A stretch of 64,000 nucleotides of DNA from Lactobacillus sp. (GCA_022483245.1 JAKVNR010000001.1:744001-808000); one strand, 5' to 3'; positions 16,993-26,683 are shown, counted from the first letter of the stretch. The notes: generated by a model not told the origin, from the sequence alone. Numbers and translations: made by a program.

Positions 16993-18321
16993 TTAACCTC
17001 TCAAAATGAACTTGGCAATGAAGAAGCCATCGCTGCCGTAATCGCTTGGCAAGATTTTCCAGGTAGGCGTCTGCGGTCCAAAAGGCAGCGTGGCCAGTTC
17101 AAACTGCGGCTGTGCCTGCAGAAAAGCCTGCACTACCTGTTCATCTTCTTCAGCGCTAATGGTGCAAGTTGAATAAATCAACTGTCCTTGCGGTGCTAGC
17201 AGCGGTGCTAATTTAAGCAGCAAATCAAGCTGAATTTTACTCAGCTGCTGCAAATCACGTTCACTTTTAGTATACCTTATTTCTGGTTTACGGCGCATCA
17301 GGCCAAGACCTGAACATGGCGCATCAACCAAAATTGCCTGAAATTGACCCGTTTTAAAAACCGAACCGGCCTTGCGAGCATCGAGCGCCTGCACGTGGAC
17401 TCGGTCCGCTACCCGCATGCGTTGAGCATTTTCTTTGATCAAATTTAATTTATTTTGATGCAGGTCTAAAGCCAAAACTTGACCTTTTGGCAGCCGTTCA
17501 GCCAGTTGAACAGTTTTGCCGCCCGGTGCTGCACAAGCGTCTAGCACCGTTTCTTGTCCAGTCAGGTCAAAGGCTTGGACTGGCAGCGAAGCTGATTCAT
17601 CTTGCAAAGTTAAATCACCTTGCTTAAACCAAGTCGTTGACAAAACGCTGCCGTTCACCAGCAAGTTAGTTTCTGACAAGTGCGAGCACTTAGGGTTAAA
17701 ACCTGCGGCAGCTAGGCCTTGTTCAACCTTATCAAAATCTGCTAGTTGATTAACCCGCACGCTAGTTTTAGCTGGTTCGTTGCAAGCCTGCATAATTGCT
17801 TGCGCTTGCTTATCGCCAAAATGCTGTCGCAAGTAGCGTACTAACCAAACTGGGTAGCTTTCTTTTACACTTAAATATTGGTCCAGCTTAGTTTTTGGCG
17901 GTAAAATCACGCCGCGCCGCTGAAATGAACGCAAAATCCCATTGACGATCCGATAACCTGAGGAATGATGCTTGCCAAAGGCCTTAGCCAATTTATTAGC
18001 TTCGTCTAGAACAGCCGAAGCCGGGACCTTATCTAAAAAACATAATTGATATAAGGACATCAAAAGCAGCGGCCGCAAATAGGCTTCTTGCAGTTTAGTT
18101 TTTACTAAACCATGCAGCTGATAATCTAAGAATAATTGCCGCTGAATTGTCCCATAGAAGATACGGGTGGCGAGCTTGCGTTCACGCACTGACAGCTGGG
18201 CGTCTTTTAATTCCAAATTCAAGCTTAAATTAGAATAAGACCCGCGATTCAACACTCGAATTAACGCCGCTAGGCAAACTGCCCGGCCGTTAGTCTGTAA
18301 GGATGGTTTGACCGATTTCAT
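16993..18321 (-). CDS. rsmB: 16S rRNA (cytosine-967-C5)-methyltransferase RsmB
   Basis: SAM-dependent methyltransferase acting on 16S rRNA C967. About 442 residues: N-terminal NusB-like RNA-binding domain (SNLSLNLELKDAQLSVRERK onward) and C-terminal Rossmann domain with DACAAPGGKTVQLAE, the catalytic pair of Cys in VDAPCSGLGLMRR and IYSTCTI. I use the ATG giving MKSVKPSLQTNGRAV, which overlaps the fmt 3' end by about 32 nt; an upstream in-frame ATG would add 8 residues. The order priA-fmt-rsmB-stp-pknB-rsgA-rpe-thiN is standard for Firmicutes. Confidence 0.94.
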   Translation of the reverse strand: MKSVKPSLQTNGRAVCLAALIRVLNRGSYSNLSLNLELKDAQLSVRERKLATRIFYGTIQRQLFLDYQLHGLVKTKLQEAYLRPLLLMSLYQLCFLDKVPASAVLDEANKLAKAFGKHHSSGYRIVNGILRSFQRRGVILPPKTKLDQYLSVKESYPVWLVRYLRQHFGDKQAQAIMQACNEPAKTSVRVNQLADFDKVEQGLAAAGFNPKCSHLSETNLLVNGSVLSTTWFKQGDLTLQDESASLPVQAFDLTGQETVLDACAAPGGKTVQLAERLPKGQVLALDLHQNKLNLIKENAQRMRVADRVHVQALDARKAGSVFKTGQFQAILVDAPCSGLGLMRRKPEIRYTKSERDLQQLSKIQLDLLLKLAPLLAPQGQLIYSTCTISAEEDEQVVQAFLQAQPQFELATLPFGPQTPTWKILPSDYGSDGFFIAKFILRG

Positions 18322-19234
18322 AGTGTGAACCTTGTCCATTTGCAAAATCTTTAGCTGACATGCGTTTCTTGCCAGGTGCCTGTACTTCGACTAAATCTAA
18401 AACTGTTTGTTTAGCCATGGCGATGGCAAACCGTTTTTTATTGCTAATTAAAGTACCAGGAGCTTGGCTCGTCTTTTCGCTGCTAGCTCGCGCGCGCCAA
18501 ATTTTTAACCGTTTGCCAGCAATCAGCATGAAAGCGCCAGGGTCTGGATTGAGTGCCCGAACCAAGTTAGCAGCTTGTTCAGCAGTTAAGTCAGTTTTAA
18601 TTTGAGCAGCCGCTTTTTTGATCGTTGGTGAAAAGACAACCTTTGATGAATCTTGCGGAATACCAGTGATTGTGCCTGCGGCTAGTTTTGGCAAGGTAGC
18701 CAGTAACAAGTCGCGGCCCATAATTGATAATTTAGCAAATAAACTGCCAGCAGTGTCATCAGGCTCGATCGTTAATTTTTCTTGGGCATACATCAAGCCC
18801 GCATCCATTTCTTTGACCATTTGCATGATCGTAATCCCAGTTTCATGATCGCCATTCAGCAAAGCATATTGAATTGGTGCGCCGCCGCGGTATTTTGGCA
18901 GGAGGGACCCATGCACATTAACGGGAGCAATTTTAGCAGCTTGCAATAATTTCGTTGGTAAAAATTGACCATAAGCAGCCGTAATTAAGAAATCCGGCTG
19001 CAAAGCAATCAGTTCGTCCAATTCTTGACTGCGACTTAATTTAACTGGTTGATAAAGCGGCAAATCTAACTTTTGCGCTGCTTGCTTAACAGGTGAAGCC
19101 TGCAGTTTTTGCTTGCGGCCAACTTTTTTATCAGGCTGAGTTACAACGCCTAAAATTTCATAGCCATGATCAAATAAACCTTGCAAAATTGGCACGGCAA
19201 ACTGCGGTGTCCCTAAAAATACAACTGAAGTCAT
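18290..19234 (-). CDS. fmt: Methionyl-tRNA formyltransferase
   Basis: Formylates initiator Met-tRNA using 10-formyl-THF. 314 residues. N-terminal Rossmann-like domain with VVFLGTPQFAVPIL and the catalytic/folate region LITAAYGQFLP and VNVHGSLLPKYRGGAPIQY; C-terminal tRNA-binding beta-barrel from about residue 205. Starts 18 nt after priA, and its end overlaps rsmB. FolD, which makes the formyl donor, is also in the window. Confidence 0.96.
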   Translation of the reverse strand: MTSVVFLGTPQFAVPILQGLFDHGYEILGVVTQPDKKVGRKQKLQASPVKQAAQKLDLPLYQPVKLSRSQELDELIALQPDFLITAAYGQFLPTKLLQAAKIAPVNVHGSLLPKYRGGAPIQYALLNGDHETGITIMQMVKEMDAGLMYAQEKLTIEPDDTAGSLFAKLSIMGRDLLLATLPKLAAGTITGIPQDSSKVVFSPTIKKAAAQIKTDLTAEQAANLVRALNPDPGAFMLIAGKRLKIWRARASSEKTSQAPGTLISNKKRFAIAMAKQTVLDLVEVQAPGKKRMSAKDFANGQGSHYEIGQTILTD

Positions 19235-19252
19235 GCACTGAACCTCTTTCTT

Positions 19253-21640
19253 CTACAACAGCCTTTCAGGAGATGGGTCGATGTAAATATGGATCCCCTC
19301 TTTGGCTAACTCTTGGGCTGAAGCTTGTACCTGGTGCAAGAGCTGCCTTAAGGCTGGTTCATGTTTATATTTTACCAAGATCTGATAATAAAACTCATTT
19401 TTTAATTTTGAAATCGCACTCGGAGTTGGCCCTAAGACAATAGTTGGCAAATGCAATGCTGTCAGCAATTGCCGCTTGATAACAAACGCTTGTTTAGCAG
19501 CAGCTTGCTCTTTGACGGCAGCGACCGAAATTAGCACCGTGTAGTAATAAGGCGGATAATTACCAGCGTGACGAACAGCCATTTCTTGCCGGTAAAAAGC
19601 TTCATAGTCCTGCGTTTGTGCTAATCGAATTGCATAATGATCAGGATTATAAGTCTGAATCAGAACTTCGCCCTTATTTTCAGCTCGGCCTGCTCGGCCG
19701 GCCACTTGCGTCAATAGCTCAAAAGTTCGCTCAGATGCCTTATAATCCGGCACCCACAGCGAGGTATCAGCATTAATAACCCCAACAAGTGTCACATTAG
19801 GAAAATCCAGACCTTTAGCAATCATTTGCGTGCCCAGCAAGATATCCGCTTCATGCCGGCCAAACGCCGTTAAAATCCGCCGGTAACTACCCTTGCGCCT
19901 GGTCGTATCAACATCCATCCGCAAGACTTTAGCATCTGGCAGTAAATCAGCTAACTCAGTTTGCACTTTTTGCGTGCCGGTCCCTAAAAATCTGATCTGC
20001 TGACTTTGACACTGCGGGCAGCGACTAGGAACCGGGCCTTCATACCCGCAATAATGGCACTGCATCCGGTTAATATCTTTATGATAAGTCAATGACAAAT
20101 CGCAATGCGGGCATTTTAGAACAAAGCCGCAATCGCGGCAGAGCATAAACCGAGCAAACCCGCGCCGATTCAGCAGCAAAATTGCTTGGTGGCCGCTAGC
20201 GATCGTTTGCTTTAATTTATCAACCAGCGTGGTCGTTAAATCAACCTGTTTACCGGCAAATACCATCTGCTTTAAATCAAGCAAATGCACTTCTGGCAGG
20301 GGCAGCTGATTGGCTCGCTTGGTAATTTTAATTAGCTGATACAAACCTTTTTGTGCCCGCGCCCGGCTATCAAGGGACGGCGTAGCGCTGCCCAAAATTA
20401 GCGGGCAATGATGATACTGGCTGCGCCAACGCGCCACGTCGCGTGCATGATAACGGGGAGTATCATCCTGCTTATACGAGCCTTCATGCTCTTCGTCAAT
20501 TACGATCAAACCCAAATTTTGCAGAGGAGCAAAGACGGCTGAGCGCGCGCCAACCACGACTTTAGCTTCTTCTCGGCGGATTCGGCGCCATTCGTCGTAT
20601 TTTTCACCGCTCGACAAGCCGCTATGCAAAACGGCGACCAGATCGCCGAAACGCCCTTTGACCTGCCGCACCATCTGCGGCGTGAGTGAAATCTCCGGGA
20701 CTAGCATCAACGCCGTTCGGTTTTGTGCTAGTGCTTCGCTAATTGCTTGCAGGTACACTTCCGTCTTGCCGCTGCCCGTCACGCCTTCGATCAAAAATGT
20801 TTTTGCCTGGCGCTGATTAATCGCGGGCGTAACGGTATTTAAAGCCGCCTGCTGCTGATCATTTAATTGCAACGGCTTTGACCTAGCAACTTCTTCACTA
20901 GCTTGGCGTAACACCTCAACTTGCTTACGCTTAAGCCAGCCTTTATCGACTAGCTGTTTGGCAAAACTGCCGCTAACTGCTAGCAAGTTTTTCAACCCAT
21001 CCTGCGTTAAGGGGAATTTATCTGGTTTAGCCACAACCAGCTCTAAAAAAGCGCGCTGATTTTTTGCATTAGTCCGCGTTTCGGCTAGCAAAGCTTGGTA
21101 CTCTGCCGGCTGTTTAGTTAAAGAATAAACCCACTGCCACTTTTTCTTGGCTTTATTAGCCACCACATATTCAACTTTAACTGCCTGCTGTTTCAGCAGC
21201 TGGCGAATCTGTTTAGCTAGGTCTGGTTCAGGCTCTGCTGGCAAGTCAAACACGCCTTGGGCAAATAATGGCAGCTTTTTGGCAGCTGCCGTTACTGGGA
21301 TTAACTGTTTACGATAATCAGCCCGCATTACTTGTGGCAGCATTGTCTGCAAAATACTGATCCGAAAGGCAAAGATGGTATCTGCCAAATACGAGGAAAG
21401 TTTAATTAATTCAGGCGTCAACGGCGGCATTTCATCAATATCAACAAGGAGCGGTTTTAACTTGCCATTAAAACTAGCCTGCTCACTCAGCCCCACGACA
21501 AAGCCTTGAACTTTTCGCCGGCCAAACGGCACCACCACTCTGGCGCCAACCTGCAAATAATCTAATTCGGCTGGTACCTGGTATTCAAAAATGCGGTCGG
21601 TCTGCTGACTAGCTACATCGACAATTACTTGTGCAATCAT
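19253..21640 (-). CDS. priA: Primosomal protein N' (replication restart helicase PriA)
   Basis: 3'-5' helicase that reloads the replisome at repaired forks. About 795 residues: N-terminal fork-binding domain (IAQVIVDVASQQTDRIFEY), Walker A GVTGSGKTEVY, DEEH box (VIDEEHEGSY), a zinc domain inserted in the helicase core with four CxxC pairs (CRDCG, CPHC, CHYC, CPQC) and motif VI RAGRA. I start at MIAQ; an in-frame ATG five codons upstream sits directly on the U-tract of the rpoZ terminator. Confidence 0.95.
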   Translation of the reverse strand: MIAQVIVDVASQQTDRIFEYQVPAELDYLQVGARVVVPFGRRKVQGFVVGLSEQASFNGKLKPLLVDIDEMPPLTPELIKLSSYLADTIFAFRISILQTMLPQVMRADYRKQLIPVTAAAKKLPLFAQGVFDLPAEPEPDLAKQIRQLLKQQAVKVEYVVANKAKKKWQWVYSLTKQPAEYQALLAETRTNAKNQRAFLELVVAKPDKFPLTQDGLKNLLAVSGSFAKQLVDKGWLKRKQVEVLRQASEEVARSKPLQLNDQQQAALNTVTPAINQRQAKTFLIEGVTGSGKTEVYLQAISEALAQNRTALMLVPEISLTPQMVRQVKGRFGDLVAVLHSGLSSGEKYDEWRRIRREEAKVVVGARSAVFAPLQNLGLIVIDEEHEGSYKQDDTPRYHARDVARWRSQYHHCPLILGSATPSLDSRARAQKGLYQLIKITKRANQLPLPEVHLLDLKQMVFAGKQVDLTTTLVDKLKQTIASGHQAILLLNRRGFARFMLCRDCGFVLKCPHCDLSLTYHKDINRMQCHYCGYEGPVPSRCPQCQSQQIRFLGTGTQKVQTELADLLPDAKVLRMDVDTTRRKGSYRRILTAFGRHEADILLGTQMIAKGLDFPNVTLVGVINADTSLWVPDYKASERTFELLTQVAGRAGRAENKGEVLIQTYNPDHYAIRLAQTQDYEAFYRQEMAVRHAGNYPPYYYTVLISVAAVKEQAAAKQAFVIKRQLLTALHLPTIVLGPTPSAISKLKNEFYYQILVKYKHEPALRQLLHQVQASAQELAKEGIHIYIDPSPERLL

Positions 21641-21652
21641 GCGGTCACCATC

Positions 21653-21682
21653 CAAAAAAGGCCTTCATCAAATGGTGAAGGC
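21653..21682 (-). terminator. Terminator between rpoZ and priA
   Basis: Hairpin GCCTTCA / TGAAGGC with an 8-nt loop, followed on the minus strand by six T. It separates gmk-rpoZ from priA-fmt, or attenuates read-through, since the priA start lies only 12 nt beyond it. Confidence 0.75.
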
Positions 21683-21706
21683 TTGGCTGCGATATGCAAG
21701 ATTAAA

Positions 21707-21916
21707 TTATTGTTCACTGTCAGGATCGATCCAAACTTTGCCAGCAGCAATTTCTTCCAACGCCTTGCCGACTGACTTTAATGATTTATAATCCTTTAAC
21801 GCTTCTGGATCGCCTGCTTCTAGCTCATGTGCACGCTTTGAAGCCAAAACGGCAAGTGAGTATCGAGAATCAACCCGGTCTAACAACTTGTCAATTGATG
21901 GATAAACAATTTTCAT
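21707..21916 (-). CDS. rpoZ: RNA polymerase omega subunit
   Basis: Small (69 residues) RNA polymerase assembly subunit. Motifs: [28 protein letters not shown], matching the omega core (usual text: DSRYxLVxxAAKRAREL), and [15 protein letters not shown] at the C-terminus. It lies 6 nt downstream of gmk, the normal Firmicutes arrangement. Confidence 0.95.
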   Translation of the reverse strand: MKIVYPSIDKLLDRVDSRYSLAVLASKRAHELEAGDPEALKDYKSLKSVGKALEEIAAGKVWIDPDSEQ

Positions 21917-21922
21917 AAGTGA

Positions 21923-22537
21923 TTAGTCCTCCTTTACCATAGCTTGATAAGTAGCTAGCACGCGCTTTACGCTAACGTGCTCAGCGGTAACAATATCACT
22001 GATGCGGGTAACCGCACGATCTACTTCATCATTGACTACAGCATAATCATAATCAGCCATCATCAAAATTTCGTTTCTAGCCTGCCGCATCCGTTTGTCG
22101 ATGACAGCAGCTGAATCAGTTCCGCGATTAGTAATGCGCTGTTTTAACGTTTGCAAATCTGGTGGGGTTAAGAAAATGAACACACCATCTGGGAATTGCT
22201 CGCGGACTCGCCGCGCCCCATTAACATCAATTTCCAGTAGCACATCGATTCCGTCTTGCAGCATCTTGCGCAGCGGTGCTAGCGGCGTTCCATAATGATG
22301 ACCAACATATTCGTTATATTCAAGCAGTTCATGGTTAGCAATAGCTTTTTGGAACCGCTCTTCACTGACGAAATAATAGTCCTTGCCATCGACTTCGCCT
22401 GGACGAGGCTGACGCGTGGTCATGGAAACCGAATATTCAAACGGAAAGGCCTTTTTGGCTACAATCGCACTTTTAACTGTACCTTTGCCGACTCCTGATG
22501 GGCCCGACAAGACTAGCAATAAACCTTGTTCTTCCAT
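21923..22537 (-). CDS. gmk: Guanylate kinase
   Basis: Phosphorylates GMP to GDP with ATP. About 204 residues. P-loop LSGPSGVGKGTV near the N-terminus, GMP-binding SMTTRQPRPGEVDGKDYYFV, and the lid with ITNRGTD. The ATG giving MEEQGLLLV has GGGAGAG 5 nt upstream; a GTG four codons earlier overlaps this Shine-Dalgarno, so I reject it. First gene of gmk-rpoZ. Confidence 0.96.
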   Translation of the reverse strand: MEEQGLLLVLSGPSGVGKGTVKSAIVAKKAFPFEYSVSMTTRQPRPGEVDGKDYYFVSEERFQKAIANHELLEYNEYVGHHYGTPLAPLRKMLQDGIDVLLEIDVNGARRVREQFPDGVFIFLTPPDLQTLKQRITNRGTDSAAVIDKRMRQARNEILMMADYDYAVVNDEVDRAVTRISDIVTAEHVSVKRVLATYQAMVKED

Positions 22538-22688
22538 TTGCTCTCCCACTTTTCTTGCTATAAGAAATATTTTGCCTTAAATGCCTTAACAGTGCAAGTT
22601 AGCTACCTAAAATTTACAGTTGCTTTTTAGAACATTAGTTCGTATAATTGATCTTGCAAACACAAGTTCGGGTAAAGGGATGAAAACG

Positions 22689-22982
22689 ATGACTAATTTA
22701 TTGCAAACCGCCAGCACAGAATGCAAACGTTTATACAATTATTTGTTTACTTATGACCCTAAACGCTTATCAACCTATAGTCAGCCAAAGCAACGCATTT
22801 TAGTTTTATTAACGAAGGCTTTACTGCATAAACAGCCAGTTTTATTGACTTACCCTAATGGCCATAGCGAAATTGGCTACGTAACCAAACGTATTTCGGC
22901 TGGGCGGTTCTTGTTTTTAACCCACCAGCAGCAATTATTACGTCTGCTTGATCTAGAAGATATTTTTCGTTTAGATCTTTAA
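22689..22982 (+). CDS. Conserved-looking hypothetical protein, 97 residues
   Basis: I do not recognise this protein. It is the only plus-strand gene between gmk and recN and has its own transcription unit: AAGGG about 9 nt before the ATG at 22689, and a strong terminator after the stop. The product is basic, has no signal peptide or membrane helix, and reads as an alpha-helical first half (TECKRLYNYLF; QRILVLLTKALLH) followed by a beta-like second half (PVLLTYPNGHSEIGYVTKRISAGRFLFL) and a Leu-rich end, LLRLLDLEDIFRLDL. The second half has the look of a small beta-barrel or YolD-like domain, but that is a guess. The frame extends 23 codons upstream without an RBS. Confidence 0.7.
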   Translation: MTNLLQTASTECKRLYNYLFTYDPKRLSTYSQPKQRILVLLTKALLHKQPVLLTYPNGHSEIGYVTKRISAGRFLFLTHQQQLLRLLDLEDIFRLDL

Positions 22983-22997
22983 CTAAATCATTATATG

Positions 22998-23030
22998 CAA
23001 AAAGCTTGCTAAAATTAGCAAGCTTTTTTC
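22998..23030. terminator. Bidirectional terminator, hypothetical gene / recN
   Basis: Hairpin AAAGCTTGCTAA / TTAGCAAGCTTT flanked by A-run and T-run, placed between the convergent 22689 gene and recN. Confidence 0.92.
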
Positions 23031-23043
23031 GTTACAAATTATT

Positions 23044-24741
23044 TTAAATGGCTGACGATTTGTCCGTGCTGCGTGCTAGCAGATCAGCAGCATTTTGTTC
23101 AGCAGCTGCAGTTACATTTTTACCAGCCATCATTTGCGCAATGGCCTGGACACTGGCTGCATGATCTAAATCATGCACCTGGGTGTAAGTTTGACCGTCT
23201 TTTACTACTTTGACAATTTGTTTGCGATGATCAGCCGCTGCTGCCACTTGCGGGGCATGTGTAATCGCAATCACTTGTTTTTCACGGCCAATGGCCCGCA
23301 TTTTTTGCCCAATTGCTGCCGAAACCCGGCCTGAAACACCAGTATCAATTTCATCAAAAATCATCGTTCCGACCGGTTCAACTTTTGAAAAGATTGCTTT
23401 CAGCGCTAGCAGCAAGCGGGATTGTTCACCACCCGAAACAATTTTGACTAACGGCATTAATTCTTCGCCTGGATTAGGAGCAATATAAAAGGCCACTTGA
23501 TCCGTGCCCTGCGGCAAAAAAATAGGACTCTCTTTAAAGCGAATGGCAAACCGGGCTTTTTCCATATATAGATCAGTCAGTTCCTGCTTAATCTTATCTT
23601 CCAGAATCTCAGCGGTCGCTTTACGCTGGACGTGCAACTTGTCTGCTAATTTACTCATTGCTGCTTCTAGCTCTTTAATTTGAGCCTGCAGAGCATCCTC
23701 ATCGCTGCCGCCTTGCTCAAAGTTAGCCAAGTCAGCTTGGACCTGCTCGTGAAACTTCAACACATCAGCTAAAGTTGGGCCATATTTCTTTTTCAAATTG
23801 TTCAACAAATCTAGGCGGTTGCTGACTTCTTGAAAACGCTCAGGATCAAAATCTAGCTGGTCAACAATATCACCCAATTCGCTGCGGGCATCATTTAAAG
23901 CATAAGCCCCATCATCTAAAGTACGCTTCATGTCCTTAAAATCGCTGCCGTATTGGGATAATTCTTCAGCGGCGGTTTGCGCCGAATCAAGCAGCGCTGA
24001 TAAGCCATGTTCTTCATCATCGTACAGCTGAGTTAAATAGCTGGCCGTTTGAGCAATTTTTTGAAAATTATCGAGCTTAGTAAATTCATCCTCTAATTCT
24101 TCATCTTCATGCTCATCAGTTAAATTAGCCTGAGTCAGCTCCTCATTTTGAAATTGCAGAATATCATGCTTTTGGGCTAATTCTTGGGCGTGTTCCTGCA
24201 AATTTTTCAGTTGACGGTTAGCCGAACTCCAAGCTTGATATTTAGCCTGATATTGGACCAGCAAATCTGAAAACTCTGACCCAGCATAATGATCAACCAA
24301 ATTAATTTGCAAATCTTGGTTCATCAGCAGCTGGTTGCTGCCTTGACCATGAATATCGACTAAAAATAAGCTCAACCTGCGCAAAGCCGTGATTGTTGTC
24401 AGTTGACCGTTAATTCTGATCACGTTACGGCCTTTAGCCGAAATTTGTCGGCTGATGATTAAATCATCCCCATCTAAAGGCAAGCCATATTCATCACACA
24501 AATCCTTAACAGGTTGCATTTGACTTGGCTGCAAGGTAAATAAGCCGGTCATCGTGGCCTTTTGCTCGCCTGAGCGGACAAATTCACTCTGCGCCCTTCT
24601 GCCCATTAAAAGAGACACCGCATCAATCAGAATTGATTTACCGGCACCAGTTTCTCCAAGCAAAATTGTCATCTTAGGTGCAAATTTTAGCTGCAAGTCT
24701 TTAATTGTCGCAAAGTTATGAATGTCCAGTTCAACCAGCAT
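23044..24741 (-). CDS. recN: DNA repair protein RecN
   Basis: SMC-like ATPase that acts early in double-strand break repair. 565 residues: head with Walker A GETGAGKSIL (about 29-38), coiled-coil arms (about 150-360, rich in E, Q, L), signature VSGGEQSRLLLALK and Walker B TMIFDEIDTGVSG, H-loop ITHAPQ. Last gene of the folD-xseA-xseB-ispA-tlyA-recN operon. The arginine repressor gene that often lies between tlyA and recN in other Firmicutes is absent; only 16 nt separate the two. Confidence 0.95.
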   Translation of the reverse strand: MLVELDIHNFATIKDLQLKFAPKMTILLGETGAGKSILIDAVSLLMGRRAQSEFVRSGEQKATMTGLFTLQPSQMQPVKDLCDEYGLPLDGDDLIISRQISAKGRNVIRINGQLTTITALRRLSLFLVDIHGQGSNQLLMNQDLQINLVDHYAGSEFSDLLVQYQAKYQAWSSANRQLKNLQEHAQELAQKHDILQFQNEELTQANLTDEHEDEELEDEFTKLDNFQKIAQTASYLTQLYDDEEHGLSALLDSAQTAAEELSQYGSDFKDMKRTLDDGAYALNDARSELGDIVDQLDFDPERFQEVSNRLDLLNNLKKKYGPTLADVLKFHEQVQADLANFEQGGSDEDALQAQIKELEAAMSKLADKLHVQRKATAEILEDKIKQELTDLYMEKARFAIRFKESPIFLPQGTDQVAFYIAPNPGEELMPLVKIVSGGEQSRLLLALKAIFSKVEPVGTMIFDEIDTGVSGRVSAAIGQKMRAIGREKQVIAITHAPQVAAAADHRKQIVKVVKDGQTYTQVHDLDHAASVQAIAQMMAGKNVTAAAEQNAADLLARSTDKSSAI

Positions 24742-24757
24742 GTTTTACCATCCTTTT

Positions 24758-25576
24758 TTATTGGTCCAGTGCCGCTAAAGCTGCTTGCAACACATCTTCT
24801 GCCCGTCCTGTCCAGCAGAGCTGACCAGGATTAGCTTCATTTTTCTTTAAATGCAGCAAAAATTCAATGTTGCCCTTTCCGCCCTTAATCGGGGAAAAAT
24901 CAACACCTAAAACGTTAAAGCCCGTAGATAGTGCTGCCTGTACAATCGTATTAATCACAGCGACATGCACAGCATGGTCCCGGACGATCCCATGTTTGCC
25001 AACGTTTTCAGGACCTGCTTCAAACTGCGGCTTGATTAAACAAACGGCTTTGGATTGGTCAGCAATAATGTCATACATTGGCGGGAAAATCAGCTTCAGC
25101 GAGATAAACGACACATCGGTCATAGCAAAATCTGGCCGGCCATGTTTAAAATCAGCCAGTTTACTATAGCGGAAATTTTGCCGTTCCATCACAATCACGC
25201 GCGGATCATCACGCAGCTGCCAAGCTAGCTGATTATAGCCAACATCCAAGGCATAAACCTGCTTAGCGCCGTTTTGTAAGGCAACATCTGTGAATCCGCC
25301 AGTTGAAGCCCCAATATCTAGACAAGTTTTACCAGTCAAATCAATTCCAAATGACTGCAGCGCTTTTTCTAATTTAAAACCGCCACGGGAGACATATTTT
25401 TTGCCATCATCTTTAATATAAAAAATTTCATCGCGTGGAAATTTGGTTCCACTTTTATCAATTCGCTGATGATTGTGGTCTGAAACTAGGCCGGCCATAA
25501 TGGCGCGCTGAGCTTGGCTGCGAGAATGGAATTTTCCCTGCTCAAACAACAAAACATCTGCTCTTTCTTTACTCAT
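24758..25576 (-). CDS. tlyA: TlyA family rRNA methyltransferase / hemolysin-like protein
   Basis: 272-residue protein with an N-terminal S4 RNA-binding domain (ERADVLLFEQGKFHSRSQAQRAIMAGLV) and a C-terminal FtsJ-like methyltransferase domain with the SAM-binding LDIGASTGGFTDVAL (about 88-102), DVGYNQLAWQL and DVSFISLKLI. The mycobacterial relative methylates 16S and 23S rRNA ribose. Its ATG overlaps the ispA stop (ATGA). The label hemolysin is historical; the methyltransferase reading is better supported. Confidence 0.93.
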   Translation of the reverse strand: MSKERADVLLFEQGKFHSRSQAQRAIMAGLVSDHNHQRIDKSGTKFPRDEIFYIKDDGKKYVSRGGFKLEKALQSFGIDLTGKTCLDIGASTGGFTDVALQNGAKQVYALDVGYNQLAWQLRDDPRVIVMERQNFRYSKLADFKHGRPDFAMTDVSFISLKLIFPPMYDIIADQSKAVCLIKPQFEAGPENVGKHGIVRDHAVHVAVINTIVQAALSTGFNVLGVDFSPIKGGKGNIEFLLHLKKNEANPGQLCWTGRAEDVLQAALAALDQ

Positions 25577-26442
25577 GACAGCACCCGCTTTAATACTTCA
25601 AAAAAGCCTGCTAAAACTGGATCATCGCCTGACAAGCAGTCTTGGCCTTGGTTAATCAATTCCTGCAGTCGCTTTTGGCTTGCTGCAACGCCTAGCTGGG
25701 TCAAAGTATTGTTCTTGCCATCGGCTTCATCAAGCTGTGTTTCCTTGCCAGCTTCAGCACTAGTTTCCATCACATCAACTAAGTCATCATAAATTTGATA
25801 TGCCCGACCAAAACTGCGCGCAAAAGTTAATAAAGCCTGGTTAGTTTGCTCAGAAGCGTCACTATCTGCTAGCGGCATTTGGACACAAGCCAGCAGCAAG
25901 CAGCCAGTCTTGCGCCACTCCATTCGTTCAATCAAAACCTGGTCGTCAGCTGTTTGGTCGTTATTAGTGGCATTGATATCTAAGTATTGACCGCCAACCA
26001 TCCCGTTTGGCCCAATAGCCTGCGTCATAATTTGCACAGCCTGGACGGAACCAGTGCCTTCAGCAATCCACTCTAGGCCTAATGGCAGCAATCCATCCCC
26101 AGCAAGGACTGCTTGAGCCGTGCCCCATTTTTTATGGCTTGTCAGCTGTCCGCGCCGCAGATCAGAATTATCCATTTCTGGCAGGTCATCATGGATCAAG
26201 GAATAAGTGTGAATCAATTCAATCCCGCAAGCTGCCCGCAGAGCCTGCTCATCAAGGGGCATACCCAGCGTTTCTTTAGTTGCTAAAAACAGCAGCGGCC
26301 GCAGCCGTTTGCCGCCAGCCATGACTGAATAAGCCATAATTTGGCTTAACTGAGGAGTATCAATTTCATCAGCCAGGTGCTGCTGCAAATAAGCGTTAAT
26401 TTTTGGCGTCCACGTTTGCACAAATTGTTGAAAATTAGTCAT
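25573..26442 (-). CDS. ispA: Farnesyl diphosphate / polyprenyl synthase
   Basis: Trans-prenyltransferase that condenses isopentenyl and dimethylallyl or geranyl diphosphate, supplying precursors of undecaprenyl and menaquinone-type lipids. About 289 residues from MTNFQQF. First aspartate-rich motif HDDLPEMDNSDLRRG (about 83-97), second YDDLVDV, and a basic GGKRLRP near residue 45. The start ATG lies just before the xseB stop, so the genes overlap by 8 nt; the frame continues upstream within xseB but lacks family similarity. Confidence 0.94.
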   Translation of the reverse strand: MTNFQQFVQTWTPKINAYLQQHLADEIDTPQLSQIMAYSVMAGGKRLRPLLFLATKETLGMPLDEQALRAACGIELIHTYSLIHDDLPEMDNSDLRRGQLTSHKKWGTAQAVLAGDGLLPLGLEWIAEGTGSVQAVQIMTQAIGPNGMVGGQYLDINATNNDQTADDQVLIERMEWRKTGCLLLACVQMPLADSDASEQTNQALLTFARSFGRAYQIYDDLVDVMETSAEAGKETQLDEADGKNNTLTQLGVAASQKRLQELINQGQDCLSGDDPVLAGFFEVLKRVLS

Positions 26443-26683
26443 TGTCATCAGGTGTTCCTGCGTTTTGTGGATCCATTTGCTGGGTGCTGCCATCTGGGTT
26501 AACCAATTTAGCTACTGTTTCTTGCGCAGCCGTTAATTCTTTTTCCAAATTACGGGCCAGTGCTACTCCGGCTTTAAATTGATCTAAGGCATCAGCTAAT
26601 GGCACATTGCCGTCTTCAAGTTTTGTAACGATGTCTTCTAATTCTTTTAATTCAGCTTCAAAATTATTCTTTTTATTTGCCAT
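26435..26683 (-). CDS. xseB: Exodeoxyribonuclease VII small subunit
   Basis: 82-residue helical partner of XseA. Core FEAELKELEDIVTKLEDGNVPLADALDQFKAGVALARNLEKEL matches the family; the C-terminal tail is acidic and variable. Lies 12 nt after xseA and overlaps ispA. Confidence 0.94.
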   Translation of the reverse strand: MANKKNNFEAELKELEDIVTKLEDGNVPLADALDQFKAGVALARNLEKELTAAQETVAKLVNPDGSTQQMDPQNAGTPDDND

